Assembly (NCBI GenBank): GCA_015232935.1
Contig: JADFYT010000135.1
Coordinates: forward strand, 1-6,516
DNA from: Desulfamplus sp.
GTDB taxonomy: Bacteria; Desulfobacterota; Desulfobacteria; Desulfobacterales; Desulfobacteraceae
Direction of reading: 5' to 3'
DNA length: 6,516 nt
Positions 1 through 6,001 of the stretch are shown here, piece by piece (position 1 is the first letter of the stretch; every line of letters begins with the position of its first letter). The notes beneath the pieces are model-generated. The model was not told where the DNA came from. It did no database searches and saw nothing but the letters and a program-made list of their open reading frames with translations. The translations under genes were made by a program, and so were the position numbers.

Positions 1-30
1 TAATACTTCGCCCCAAGGAGCGGGGTATTA
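1..30. repeat. Inverted repeat (11-bp stem, 8-nt loop), probably part of a dispersed palindromic element
   Basis: Positions 1-11 (TAATACTTCGC) pair with 20-30 (GCGGGGTATTA) without a bulge, counting two G-U pairs; the loop is 12-19. No T-run follows on the plus strand, so it does not look like an intrinsic terminator for that direction. The window begins exactly at the stem, so the element may extend further left. A second strong intergenic hairpin with a GGGGC/GCCCC-type stem lies at 2587-2611, which suggests REP-like elements, but the two are not copies of each other. Being a structure is well supported; its role is not. Confidence 0.5.
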
Positions 31-213
31 ACCCAAGCCATGCAATAAACGGGCATAAGTGCATGACCGTATTCCAGCAAATTATAAAAACAGAAAAAAA
101 AGGTCAAAGAGTTAATACTGATTAGAAATCAGATCAGGATTTAAAAAAGCTATATGCAAACTGATTTTTCATGGTCATTATGTTGCGTGCAAAATACCCC
201 TAATCATGAAAAA

Positions 214-238
214 CAGAATGCATTTTTACGGTAAAATC
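214..238 (+). repeat. Copy of an intergenic repeat, upstream of the exported propeller protein gene
   Basis: The segment reads CAGAATGC, then ATTTTTACGGTAAAAT. It matches copies at 2672-2695 and 2712-2736 and, more loosely, 4096-4116. Inside it, TTTTACGGTAAAA (224-236) is a perfect dyad around one central G. It ends about 10 bases before the Shine-Dalgarno of the next gene, so it will be either in the leader RNA or at the promoter. A partial copy, TTTTCATGGT, lies at 166-175. No convincing -35/-10 pair was found in 1-260, and a 6-bp inverted repeat with a 3-base gap (CTGATT/AATCAG, 118-132) is the only other symmetric site there. Confidence 0.5.
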
Positions 239-247
239 CAATCAAGC

Positions 248-255
248 AAAGGAGG
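248..255 (+). promoter_or_regulatory. Strong Shine-Dalgarno site deciding the start at 261
   Basis: AAAGGAGG sits five bases before ATG 261, a near-perfect anti-16S match. It fixes the start of the large plus-strand gene. Confidence 0.85.
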
Positions 256-260
256 CTGTA

Positions 261-2369
261 ATGACAAACTACCGACACATTTTGATCTGTTTATTTTCAT
301 TGATTATTATTTTTACCTCATTGGTATCAAAAGGGCATGCCGCATGGTATGGATCAGATATCGAGTATCAGCAGGCGGTTAGCAAAATACTTAAGCGAGG
401 AGATATCTCATGGGGAGATAAAGCTGATAATTACTACAGATTTGGAAGCGTTGTAGCAAGTGCCGATGGTTCAAAGATACTTTTTACCGGAAAATGCGAA
501 TTTTGTGATAAAGCCGAGGTAAGGCCATTTGTGGTCAACACGGATGGCTCAGGCATAAAGGATCTGTCAGGAATGCTTCCATCTGATATAACAAGCAGAT
601 GGTCAGCATGGAGAAACATGATAATAAATGATGACGGCTCAAAACTGTTTTTCAGGGCTATTGTAGAAACCGGTTATTATGATGATGAATATCTCTATGT
701 GCATGATGTGGCACAAAACGCCACAAGGCTTGCGTTGGCTATGGATGATGGCTTTTCTCCCTTCAGCTCTGCATGGCGTTTCCGTATAAATGAAAATGGT
801 GAGAGGCTCTATATGGACAAATACGACGCGGGGTGGGACGAGACTCTTCAAAAACGCAAAAAGGGCCTTTTCTATGCTCAAACCGGTGGGACAAGACAGT
901 GGTATTTTGATATTGCAGATCTTCCCTGCCAATCCCAGTGTAGTAACATGAATATGTTCAACATGCTTGGGGTATCCGCACAGAACGACAGGGTATTTTT
1001 TACGTGGAACAGTGATTATGACAAGACTGACGGAAGCAATCAGCACACAGGACTCTACTACACTGATCTTGCCGGAAATGCCACAAGGATCACTGATGAA
1101 CACTATACCATTTATGAAGGGGACTGGCGTGGTATAAGTGATACCAAAGGCAATACCGTAATATACCGGTTTATCCACCAATACGATACTCATCGTACAC
1201 CGCAGACACTTGCTGTAGTCGATGTAGCTGCCGGGTCATCCAGGGAGGTCGCATGGACAAACGGCCTTAACGGATTTGATGCACATCTGTCCAGAAGCGG
1301 ACGCCATGTTCTTGTAAATGGGGAGTACGGAGACAAGGGTACATATTACCAGACTATTCTGGATCTGGAATCTGACACATCCCGGGACACCTGGTCATAT
1401 TACATGATGAGCCGCTGGGGAAACACAAGCAATATTACAAAGGACGACCGCTATTATTTTTATTCGATTGATGATACTGATGCGAACAGCGGATTGTATC
1501 GAATAGATACTCGTACTACAGGAGATGACAAGGCACCCTACGTTCATTCCATAGAGTTCAGTGCACCGGCTCTTCTTGACCAGGATGGGGTTACCATAGC
1601 TACCAGGGTCAAAATCAGCGATCCTCAGGGCAGCGACAATATAGACCGCGTTACGCTTCTTCCACTTGTTGATGGACAGGAAAGACCCTCCTGGTCAATG
1701 GGCAGAGTGCCTCTGTCATTTCCTTCCGGAGATCCTGGCAGCACCCGCCTTTATGACGACGGAACCCACGGGGACGCCACAGCCGATGATGGAATCTATA
1801 CTTTTGACAGCATCGCAACACGTAAGGGTGACAGGGGCAGCGATGGCTGGAACACCTGGTATCAACACTACACACTTCCTTCTGATCTTGGTATCAGGAT
1901 TGTTATAATGGATAAAGACAATAACTACACCATTGCGGACAGCACCTTGAGGATCACGGATGATCCAGAGGATATTCCCGATGACACCTCAAATAATGGC
2001 CCTGATTGTGCAAAGATTACCGATAATCTTGATATCTCCATTCCATGTGCTGTTTACAAAAGCCCGTTTGCAAGCATGGCTCTTTGGCTTGATTTTGAAT
2101 ATAAAGGTACAGATGACTCAGGATTTCATGTCTGGAAACTTGGAGATTTTGGGGAAACTAGGAGTGCTGATGGCGAGCAGGTATGGGGAATTAAAGATGA
2201 GCAGGCTTATTGCAGCACAATAACCGATACATTGGGGGTATCTGTTCCGTGTGCTGTTTACAAAAGTCCGTCCGGGAATCTGTCTGTGAGACTTTATTTT
2301 GAGTATGCAGGGCAAAATACAGGGGGTGAGCAGATATGGAGACTTAAGGAAGTGGAAGAAGTCAAATAA
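261..2369 (+). CDS. Exported seven-repeat beta-propeller-like protein with choice-of-anchor X segment and duplicated C-terminal Cys domain
   Basis: 702 residues; function not recognised. Residues 1-27 are a Sec signal peptide (basic start, hydrophobic 7-22, cleavage near GHA-A), so the product acts outside the cytoplasm. The part after it has seven TolB/PD40-like strands: ADGSKILFTG (68), DDGSKLFFRA (124), ENGERLYMDK (178), QNDRVFFTW (241), KGNTVIYRF (296), RSGRHVLVNG (345) and KDDRYYFYSI (394), spaced 49-63 residues, as expected for a seven-bladed propeller. Residues about 425-560 resemble the 'choice-of-anchor X' Ig-like module, with an acidic loop at 499-516 (DDGTHGD, ADDGIYTFD) likely to bind calcium. 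Residues 583-633 and 651-697 are a tandem repeat, each with two Cys 13 residues apart. Further cysteines (C79/C82, C223/C227) could form disulfides; CEFCD lacks the His of a heme c site. It stands alone on the plus strand. Start is fixed by an ideal Shine-Dalgarno. A role in envelope binding or sensing is inference. Confidence 0.9.
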   Translation: MTNYRHILICLFSLIIIFTSLVSKGHAAWYGSDIEYQQAVSKILKRGDISWGDKADNYYRFGSVVASADGSKILFTGKCEFCDKAEVRPFVVNTDGSGIKDLSGMLPSDITSRWSAWRNMIINDDGSKLFFRAIVETGYYDDEYLYVHDVAQNATRLALAMDDGFSPFSSAWRFRINENGERLYMDKYDAGWDETLQKRKKGLFYAQTGGTRQWYFDIADLPCQSQCSNMNMFNMLGVSAQNDRVFFTWNSDYDKTDGSNQHTGLYYTDLAGNATRITDEHYTIYEGDWRGISDTKGNTVIYRFIHQYDTHRTPQTLAVVDVAAGSSREVAWTNGLNGFDAHLSRSGRHVLVNGEYGDKGTYYQTILDLESDTSRDTWSYYMMSRWGNTSNITKDDRYYFYSIDDTDANSGLYRIDTRTTGDDKAPYVHSIEFSAPALLDQDGVTIATRVKISDPQGSDNIDRVTLLPLVDGQERPSWSMGRVPLSFPSGDPGSTRLYDDGTHGDATADDGIYTFDSIATRKGDRGSDGWNTWYQHYTLPSDLGIRIVIMDKDNNYTIADSTLRITDDPEDIPDDTSNNGPDCAKITDNLDISIPCAVYKSPFASMALWLDFEYKGTDDSGFHVWKLGDFGETRSADGEQVWGIKDEQAYCSTITDTLGVSVPCAVYKSPSGNLSVRLYFEYAGQNTGGEQIWRLKEVEEVK

Positions 2370-2423
2370 AGCAAGCATAAATTGATATAAAAAGCCTCCA
2401 CATCATGCAGGGATCAGAGAGAT

Positions 2424-2449
2424 AAAAAACTATGACTCTGTAGTTTTTT
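2424..2449. terminator. AT-rich bidirectional terminator-like hairpin between convergent genes
   Basis: Positions 2424-2432 (AAAAAACTA) pair perfectly with 2441-2449 (TAGTTTTTT), giving a 9-bp stem and 8-base loop. A T6 run closes the stem on either strand, so it could stop the plus-strand gene ending at 2369 and the minus-strand mini-lipoprotein, whose stop codon (2430-2432) lies inside the stem. Only two of the nine pairs are G-C, so it would be weak, which is why confidence is moderate. Confidence 0.4.
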
Positions 2450-2564
2450 GAATGGCTTCTCCTGCTTTTTCAATATCCTTGCCTACACCCTTGACTGTAT
2501 TGCAACCCTGGATTGAAAAAAGAATAAAAAACATTACAAACACTGATAGCATAATTTTTTTCAT
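2430..2564 (-). CDS. Entericidin A/B-like mini-lipoprotein
   Basis: 44 residues: MKKIM start, hydrophobic segment 4-18 and lipobox IQGC with the lipidated Cys at 21. The mature peptide (CNTVKGVGKDIEKAGEAIQ plus a short tail) has the signature of the EcnA/EcnB entericidin family: Cys-Asn-Thr, then a Gly-rich Gly-Lys-Asp, then an amphipathic helix ending in GEAI. Family members are small lipid-anchored envelope peptides; in Escherichia coli EcnB is described as a bacteriolytic toxin and EcnA as its antidote, both expressed under starvation. Here only one copy is present, so toxin/antidote roles cannot be assigned. The start at 2564 is chosen because AAAGGAGAG (2568-2576) precedes it. The open frame runs on to 2618, but the extra 18 residues would put a non-signal sequence before the signal peptide and cross a palindrome. 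Confidence 0.8.
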   Translation of the reverse strand: MKKIMLSVFVMFFILFSIQGCNTVKGVGKDIEKAGEAIQKTTES

Positions 2565-2586
2565 TATCTCTCCTTTACACAGTATT

Positions 2587-2611
2587 AGGGGCGTAGCGAC
2601 ACTATGCCCCT
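2587..2611. repeat. Strong palindrome (10-bp stem, 5-base loop) upstream of the entericidin-like gene
   Basis: AGGGGCGTAG (2587-2596) pairs with CTATGCCCCT (2602-2611), with one G-U pair and loop CGACA. It lies 23 bases upstream of the minus-strand start at 2564, so it would form in the 5' leader or overlap the promoter of that gene. No T-run follows directly on either strand, so a REP-like repeat or operator is more likely than a terminator. Confidence 0.5.
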
Positions 2612-2631
2612 GAATCAATCAATCAATTAAA

Positions 2632-2736
2632 CTTTCATGGCCGTTTGGTGGCCACCCCGAATTATAAAAACCAGAATGCGTTTTCATGGTAAGATCAGAA
2701 TGCGTTTTTATCAGAATGCATTTTTAATGGTACAAT
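2632..2736. repeat. Intergenic repeat block: several CAGAATGC units plus a small hairpin
   Basis: Three head-to-tail units start with CAGAATGC: 2672-2695 (continues GTTTTCATGGTAAGAT), 2696-2711 (truncated after GTTTTTAT) and 2712-2736 (continues ATTTTTAATGGTACAAT). Before them lie TTTCATGG (2633-2640) and a hairpin with TGGCC (2638-2642) pairing with GGCCA (2650-2654). AATTATAAAAACCAGAA (2660-2676) recurs as AATTATAAAAACAGAA at 80-95. The block fills the gap between the response regulator and the entericidin-like gene and has no open frame of note. Units of 24, 16 and 25 bases without unique spacers exclude CRISPR. Confidence 0.6.
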
Positions 2737-2775
2737 AAAAGAGTGTCCTCAGATACAACAGATTACAGGACAAAT

Positions 2776-3159
2776 TCAGGAACCCTGCTCCAGTTTTTTA
2801 TCATACGCCTGACTGATTTTATCTAACAGTTCATGCATGGGTGCTGGTTTCATTACATAGTCAAATGCCCCAAGCTGCATGCCCTTTATACCAAACTCCA
2901 CTGAAACATGGCCGGTAAGCATTATAACTTCCACTTCGGGTTTGATTATTTTTATCTGCCTTAGAGTTTCTATTCCATCAATTCCCGGCATCTTGATATC
3001 AAGCACCACTACATCAAAATCTTTTTTTTCAAGGATCTCAAGAGCCTTAGTGCCGTTGTCTGCCCCTTCGGCATGGATTTTTCTGTTGATTAATCTTTTG
3101 ACGATTGTATCTCTGAAGTCCTCTTCGTCATCAACAATCAAAACTCTCAACTCGCTCAT
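2776..3159 (-). CDS. Single-domain response regulator (CheY-like, NtrC-type receiver)
   Basis: 127 residues, almost entirely one receiver domain. The acidic pocket is D10-D11-E12, the phospho-acceptor is D54 in VVVLDIKMPGIDG, the switch residues are T82 (MLTGH) and Y101, and the conserved Lys-Pro is K104-P105 (DYVMKP). The GAFDYVMKPAP stretch is typical of receivers of NtrC/AtoC-type regulators, but no AAA+ or DNA-binding domain follows: the protein ends seven residues after the last helix. It must therefore act by protein contact or phosphorelay. AAAGGTGA (3163-3170) supports the start. It lies 72 bases after the two-TM protein gene and is probably co-transcribed with it. No histidine kinase is in the window, so its phosphodonor is unknown. 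Confidence 0.93.
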   Translation of the reverse strand: MSELRVLIVDDEEDFRDTIVKRLINRKIHAEGADNGTKALEILEKKDFDVVVLDIKMPGIDGIETLRQIKIIKPEVEVIMLTGHVSVEFGIKGMQLGAFDYVMKPAPMHELLDKISQAYDKKLEQGS

Positions 3160-3195
3160 GCTTCACCTTTATGTTTTTAACTTTTTACCAAGAAG

Positions 3196-3226
3196 CCCCG
3201 TTTCCTGAAAAACAGCCAAGGCGGGG
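3196..3226 (-). other. Intercistronic hairpin before the response regulator
   Basis: CCCCG (3196-3200) and CGGGG (3222-3226) can pair around a 21-base loop. On the minus strand the stem is followed by CTTCTTGG, not a T-run. It could be a processing or attenuation structure between the two genes, or chance. Confidence 0.2.
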
Positions 3227-3231
3227 AATGA

Positions 3232-4080
3232 CTAATGACAAAGTGCTCCGTGATCAAGAATCCTTGCGACCATGCAGCCAGGCCTGATTTTAGGCATGTC
3301 AATCACAGCACTGGAGGTTTCCTTGCCGATATTCTCCACAACAAGCTCTGTTACAAGATCACCTGATTCGTTAAAAAGGTGCATCTTTTCACCAGCTTCA
3401 AGCCCGTGTGTCCTGCCAAGGCCAAAAAAGACTTCAAGTCCCCTGGAATGCCTGCTGACCCTGTAGATTTCAGCCATACCCTTTTGTGCCATCTGTGCGT
3501 CAAGTTTTCCTGATATGATAAAAATCAGGCCGCCTGCTATTACGATAATGGGAAAAAATGCAATGGCTATTGACCAGGGGGAAATTCCCGTGAATCTTTT
3601 AATCAAAGACAGGTCGCTCTGTCTCATGGCTTTTGCATCACTATGCACATTGACTGTATAAACGGAAAGCTTTTCCACCTTTTCCCTATCATCCAGCTTG
3701 ATCATCGAAACATCACGGAATTTGATTTTTATATTATATTTGCCTGGCCGTAAAGAAGAATTTGCCTTGAGTTCTCCTCTCCACATATCTTCGCCAAACC
3801 AGTGGCTTGAGAATATATCCTTATCCAGCAAGAGGGCAAGATTCGGTGAATCAGATATAAAAATAATATCATCAGGAGTTGTGACTTTGCCATATACCTT
3901 TCCAATCATCTCTATCGGGCGTTCAATGATTATATCAATGTCATTGGCAGGTTTCCGGTAAGATGCAATCAGACCATCCAAAATACCGGTCAACGTAATC
4001 AGGAATGCAAAAAGGCATATTCTGCCAAAGATTACTCTGTTGCTGATCAGTTTGTTGCTATCAGTAAATATCTTGTCCAT
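3232..4080 (-). CDS. Two-TM membrane protein with periplasmic beta domain and cytoplasmic C-terminal beta domain; unknown function
   Basis: 282 residues, not recognised as a named family. A short basic cytoplasmic N terminus is followed by TM1 at about 16-40, a roughly 125-residue extracytoplasmic part (41-165), TM2 at about 168-190, and a cytoplasmic C-terminal part (191-282). The outer domain contains HWFGEDMWRGEL and RPGKYNIKIKFRD (111-123), which look like a beta-sandwich edge. The C-terminal stretch (GLGRTHGLEAGEKMHLF, then LVVENIGKE and IRPGCMVARIL) has the alternating G-L-x-x-G turns of small beta-barrel domains seen at the end of FlgT-like proteins; this is a resemblance only. This two-sided topology is what a sensor or signal transmitter would have, but there is no kinase, HAMP or GGDEF motif. 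Start at 4080 is supported by AGGAG (4085-4089), four bases away. The response regulator follows directly. Confidence 0.85.
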   Translation of the reverse strand: MDKIFTDSNKLISNRVIFGRICLFAFLITLTGILDGLIASYRKPANDIDIIIERPIEMIGKVYGKVTTPDDIIFISDSPNLALLLDKDIFSSHWFGEDMWRGELKANSSLRPGKYNIKIKFRDVSMIKLDDREKVEKLSVYTVNVHSDAKAMRQSDLSLIKRFTGISPWSIAIAFFPIIVIAGGLIFIISGKLDAQMAQKGMAEIYRVSRHSRGLEVFFGLGRTHGLEAGEKMHLFNESGDLVTELVVENIGKETSSAVIDMPKIRPGCMVARILDHGALCH

Positions 4081-4095
4081 AATGCTCCTATAGAT

Positions 4096-4116
4096 GGCGA
4101 ATTTTCATGGTAAAAT
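4096..4116. repeat. Further copy of the intergenic repeat, upstream of the two-TM protein gene
   Basis: GGCGAATTTTCATGGTAAAAT on the plus strand shares TTTTCATGGTAARAT with the unit at 2672-2695, and ends in the same GGTAAAAT as the copy at 214-238. Here it lies upstream of a minus-strand gene, so its orientation relative to the downstream gene is opposite to that at 214-238. It lies directly beyond the terminator-like hairpin and just before the ribosome binding site. Confidence 0.45.
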
Positions 4117-4121
4117 AAAGA

Positions 4122-4157
4122 AGACAGCGGCTCTGCGACATGCATTTCCCGCTGTCT
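4122..4157 (-). terminator. Probable intrinsic terminator after the DUF4881-like lipoprotein gene
   Basis: AGACAGCGG (4122-4130) and CCGCTGTCT (4149-4157) form a perfect 9-bp stem around an 18-base loop. Read on the minus strand the stem is followed by a T-rich tract (TCTTTATTTTACC), interrupted by C and A. It starts about 48 bases after the lipoprotein stop codon. The long loop and imperfect T-run make it a partial rather than full stop, so read-through into the two-TM protein gene is possible. Confidence 0.5.
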
Positions 4158-4204
4158 CCTATGGGGGCGATGGCAACCGCCTTGTAACGCTCTGTTTATA
4201 AATA

Positions 4205-4801
4205 CTACTTTTTGAAAATATCAGTCTTGGTTATATTCATCATGCGAAGTGCTTTTCCATACTCCTTATAATAGATTCTAACTTCGTCACCTGCTGCCCA
4301 TGTCTCGTCAGGAAGTGAAAAGTACTCATCCGGAAGAGAGAATGTCACAAGAATTTTCTGGCGTTTTGAAAAGATCTGAATGCTTTTTGCTGCTCTGTCA
4401 ACAATCGGGAATTTCTTGTCTTTTACAAGAGGATCTTCCTTGCCGACATTATCCTTTCTCTCTATAAGAGTGTATGGAATCGCCTTGAACTGCTGGGTCG
4501 CGGTATCAAAAATATCAATCTCGTTTTTATCCACGTCAAGCTTCATTCTCTGGCCAACTGACGGATGTGCTCCCATCTCGTTTTTATCATTCGGTGTCGT
4601 GAACACAACCGGAGGAAGCGTGGTATAAATAGGTGCTTCTTTCATATGGGTGTTTTTATCTTCGATAAAGGTTACCTGCTTGCTCTCCTTATCATATGCT
4701 ATCACCCGTCCCTGTGTCACCTTGCCCATCTCATTGCAACCTGTGATCACCATCACGGCAGCTACTGCGAGTGTGAGTCCGACAAATTTTCTCATTCTCA
4801 T
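4205..4801 (-). CDS. DUF4881-like lipoprotein
   Basis: 198 residues. The signal peptide is MRMRKFVGLTLAVAAVMVI, with lipobox ITGC and lipidated Cys22; Asn at +2 does not signal inner-membrane retention by the enterobacterial rule. The mature part is one compact, probably beta-rich domain: GKVTQGRVIAYDKESKQVTF (26-45), TLPPVVFTTP, MKLDVDKNEIDIFDTA, IPYTLIERKDNVGKEDPLV and a well-conserved-looking end with LPDETWAAGDEVRIYYKE and NITKTDIFKK. From memory this matches DUF4881, a roughly 200-residue family found mainly in sulfate-reducing Desulfobacterota; function unknown. The start at 4801 is chosen because AAGGAG (4808-4813) lies six bases before it and a lipoprotein signal begins there; the longer frame to 4879 would overlap the permease gene. 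It follows the permease by 40 bases, so a shared transcript and an envelope role linked to transport are likely. Confidence 0.85.
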   Translation of the reverse strand: MRMRKFVGLTLAVAAVMVITGCNEMGKVTQGRVIAYDKESKQVTFIEDKNTHMKEAPIYTTLPPVVFTTPNDKNEMGAHPSVGQRMKLDVDKNEIDIFDTATQQFKAIPYTLIERKDNVGKEDPLVKDKKFPIVDRAAKSIQIFSKRQKILVTFSLPDEYFSLPDETWAAGDEVRIYYKEYGKALRMMNITKTDIFKK

Positions 4802-4841
4802 GTTGATCTCCTTATATCTGTTTTTTTGATATGAAATCTTC

Positions 4842-5894
4842 TTATTTTTTCTTCTTTGCAGCGATCTCTGCCTTTGCACCTTGAATCATCTTTACAGTTA
4901 TGTACAAAGACATCAGGAAAACAAGACCGAGCACCAGGGTAGTTGAGCTGTTGTTAAAGAATGTGGCATAGGTTGGTATCTCTTTGGCCAGAAGTTTCAG
5001 AACTATTGACAATGCACATCCTATTACAGCAAGACCAAATGCTATACGAATACCATATCCTTTGATATATTTGGTGGCTACGGTTCCTATCTGGGCACCT
5101 ATTGCAGCACCGACCAGCATGATAACAGCGGCAACAAGCTCTGTACGTCCTTTCATGGTATAGGTAAAGGCACCGTAAAGACCCGAGATCATAACCTCAA
5201 AAAGGTCAGTACCAACAGCCACGTGGGTTGGGCATCCAATAAAGTAGATAAGTGCGGGCATACGGATAAGACCACCGCCAATACCAAGGATACCAGCTAT
5301 CCATCCTGTAAGAAAACTGATTATGATGGGCAGCCATGCTGTACAGGTGATGCCGGCTGCTTCAAAATGAATCATCGGGGCAATCTTGATTTTGTGCATG
5401 GTTTTGTGCCACTCTATGCCGGTTGAAAGAGCATCAACCTCTTCACCTCTGGCAAGGGCATCTCTGTCTTTTTTCTTCTTTTTGGCAACATCGGCAAATA
5501 CCATCCAGGCTATAAGGGAAAGAAGAACAAGATAAAGTGTACGTACAACAAACTCAACGTTTCCAAGCCTTTCAAGCCACATGATCATCTGTGCACCGAC
5601 CTCAAAGCCACCCACGGTACCAATAATCATTATTATGCCAAGTTTATAGTCAACGTTGCCGAATTTGCCATGCCGCAAGGTGGAAATAAGAGATTTTCCA
5701 GCCATGTGTGCAATGTCAGTTCCAATAGCGAACGCCATTGGAAAACCAAGTATATTGAGTCCCGGAGTCACCATCCATGCTCCGCCCATACCAAAGAAGC
5801 CGCCGATAATTCCTACACCAACGCCGAGAATAACAAGACCCGGCCAGAAAATTGTGACACCAGAGATAGGCATCAGTACATATAACCAATCCAT
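4842..5894 (-). CDS. TauE/SafE-family membrane permease (putative sulfite/organosulfur anion exporter)
   Basis: 350 residues. The family moves small, mostly sulfur-containing anions (sulfite, sulfoacetate, related compounds) across the inner membrane. The internal duplication typical of TauE/SafE is clear: GIIGGFFGMGGAWMVTPG (28-45) matches GWIAGILGIGGGLIRMPA (197-214), and AIGTD (56-60) matches AVGTD (226-230). Hydrophobic segments lie at about 18-38, 85-106, 117-135, 185-205, 212-222, 253-275, 282-300 and 319-338. A hydrophilic stretch (136-175, KKKKKDRD...) splits the halves and makes the protein longer than the usual ~250-residue members; the C terminus is poly-Lys. ATG 5894 is preferred over ATG 5909 because the GGAGG at 5903-5907 overlaps the latter and sits eight bases before the former. 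It lies between the small membrane protein and the lipoprotein. The substrate cannot be read from sequence; in a sulfate reducer sulfite or sulfate handling is a reasonable guess. Confidence 0.92.
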   Translation of the reverse strand: MDWLYVLMPISGVTIFWPGLVILGVGVGIIGGFFGMGGAWMVTPGLNILGFPMAFAIGTDIAHMAGKSLISTLRHGKFGNVDYKLGIIMIIGTVGGFEVGAQMIMWLERLGNVEFVVRTLYLVLLSLIAWMVFADVAKKKKKDRDALARGEEVDALSTGIEWHKTMHKIKIAPMIHFEAAGITCTAWLPIIISFLTGWIAGILGIGGGLIRMPALIYFIGCPTHVAVGTDLFEVMISGLYGAFTYTMKGRTELVAAVIMLVGAAIGAQIGTVATKYIKGYGIRIAFGLAVIGCALSIVLKLLAKEIPTYATFFNNSSTTLVLGLVFLMSLYITVKMIQGAKAEIAAKKKK

Positions 5895-5945
5895 AAATAT
5901 ATCCTCCATTAATTACTAAATGGTCATGATCAATTGGGTAAACTC

Positions 5946-5974
5946 TTTACATGAAATTTTAATTTTCAGGTCAA
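5946..5974 (-). promoter_or_regulatory. Possible sigma-70-type promoter for the permease
   Basis: On the minus strand TTGACC (5974-5969) and TGTAAA (5951-5946) are separated by exactly 17 AT-rich bases, matching five of six and four of six consensus positions. Transcription would begin near 5938, leaving a leader of about 45 bases before the start at 5894. It would allow the permease and lipoprotein to be expressed without the upstream small protein. AT-rich intergenic DNA gives such matches often. Confidence 0.35.
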
Positions 5975-6001
5975 AGAACTATTCCGCTTATCAAAAAAAC
6001 A

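Noticed and set aside
1..60. Integron attC-like site at the left edge
   Set aside because: There is an inverted repeat, but no core-site pair or gene-cassette arrangement around it.
495..509. CxxC motif in the propeller protein as a heme c site
   Set aside because: The residue after the second Cys is Asp, not His, so it lacks the heme ligand.
639..1193. 184-codon minus-strand open frame opposite the propeller gene
   Set aside because: It lies wholly within a well-supported plus-strand gene with signal peptide and repeats, and its translation shows no domain; it is a shadow frame.
2565..2618. Upstream start for the entericidin-like gene
   Set aside because: The extension crosses a palindrome and places non-signal residues before a complete signal peptide; the ideal ribosome binding site is at 2568-2576.
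2672..2736. CRISPR-like tandem repeats
   Set aside because: Units abut directly, are 24, 16 and 25 bases long, and there are no spacers and no cas genes.
2879..3208. Plus-strand 109-codon frame opposite the response regulator
   Set aside because: The minus-strand receiver has all catalytic residues and a ribosome binding site; the plus frame is its complement.
4802..4879. Upstream start for the DUF4881-like lipoprotein
   Set aside because: It would put 26 highly basic residues before the lipoprotein signal, overlap the permease end and ignore the good ribosome binding site at 4808-4813.
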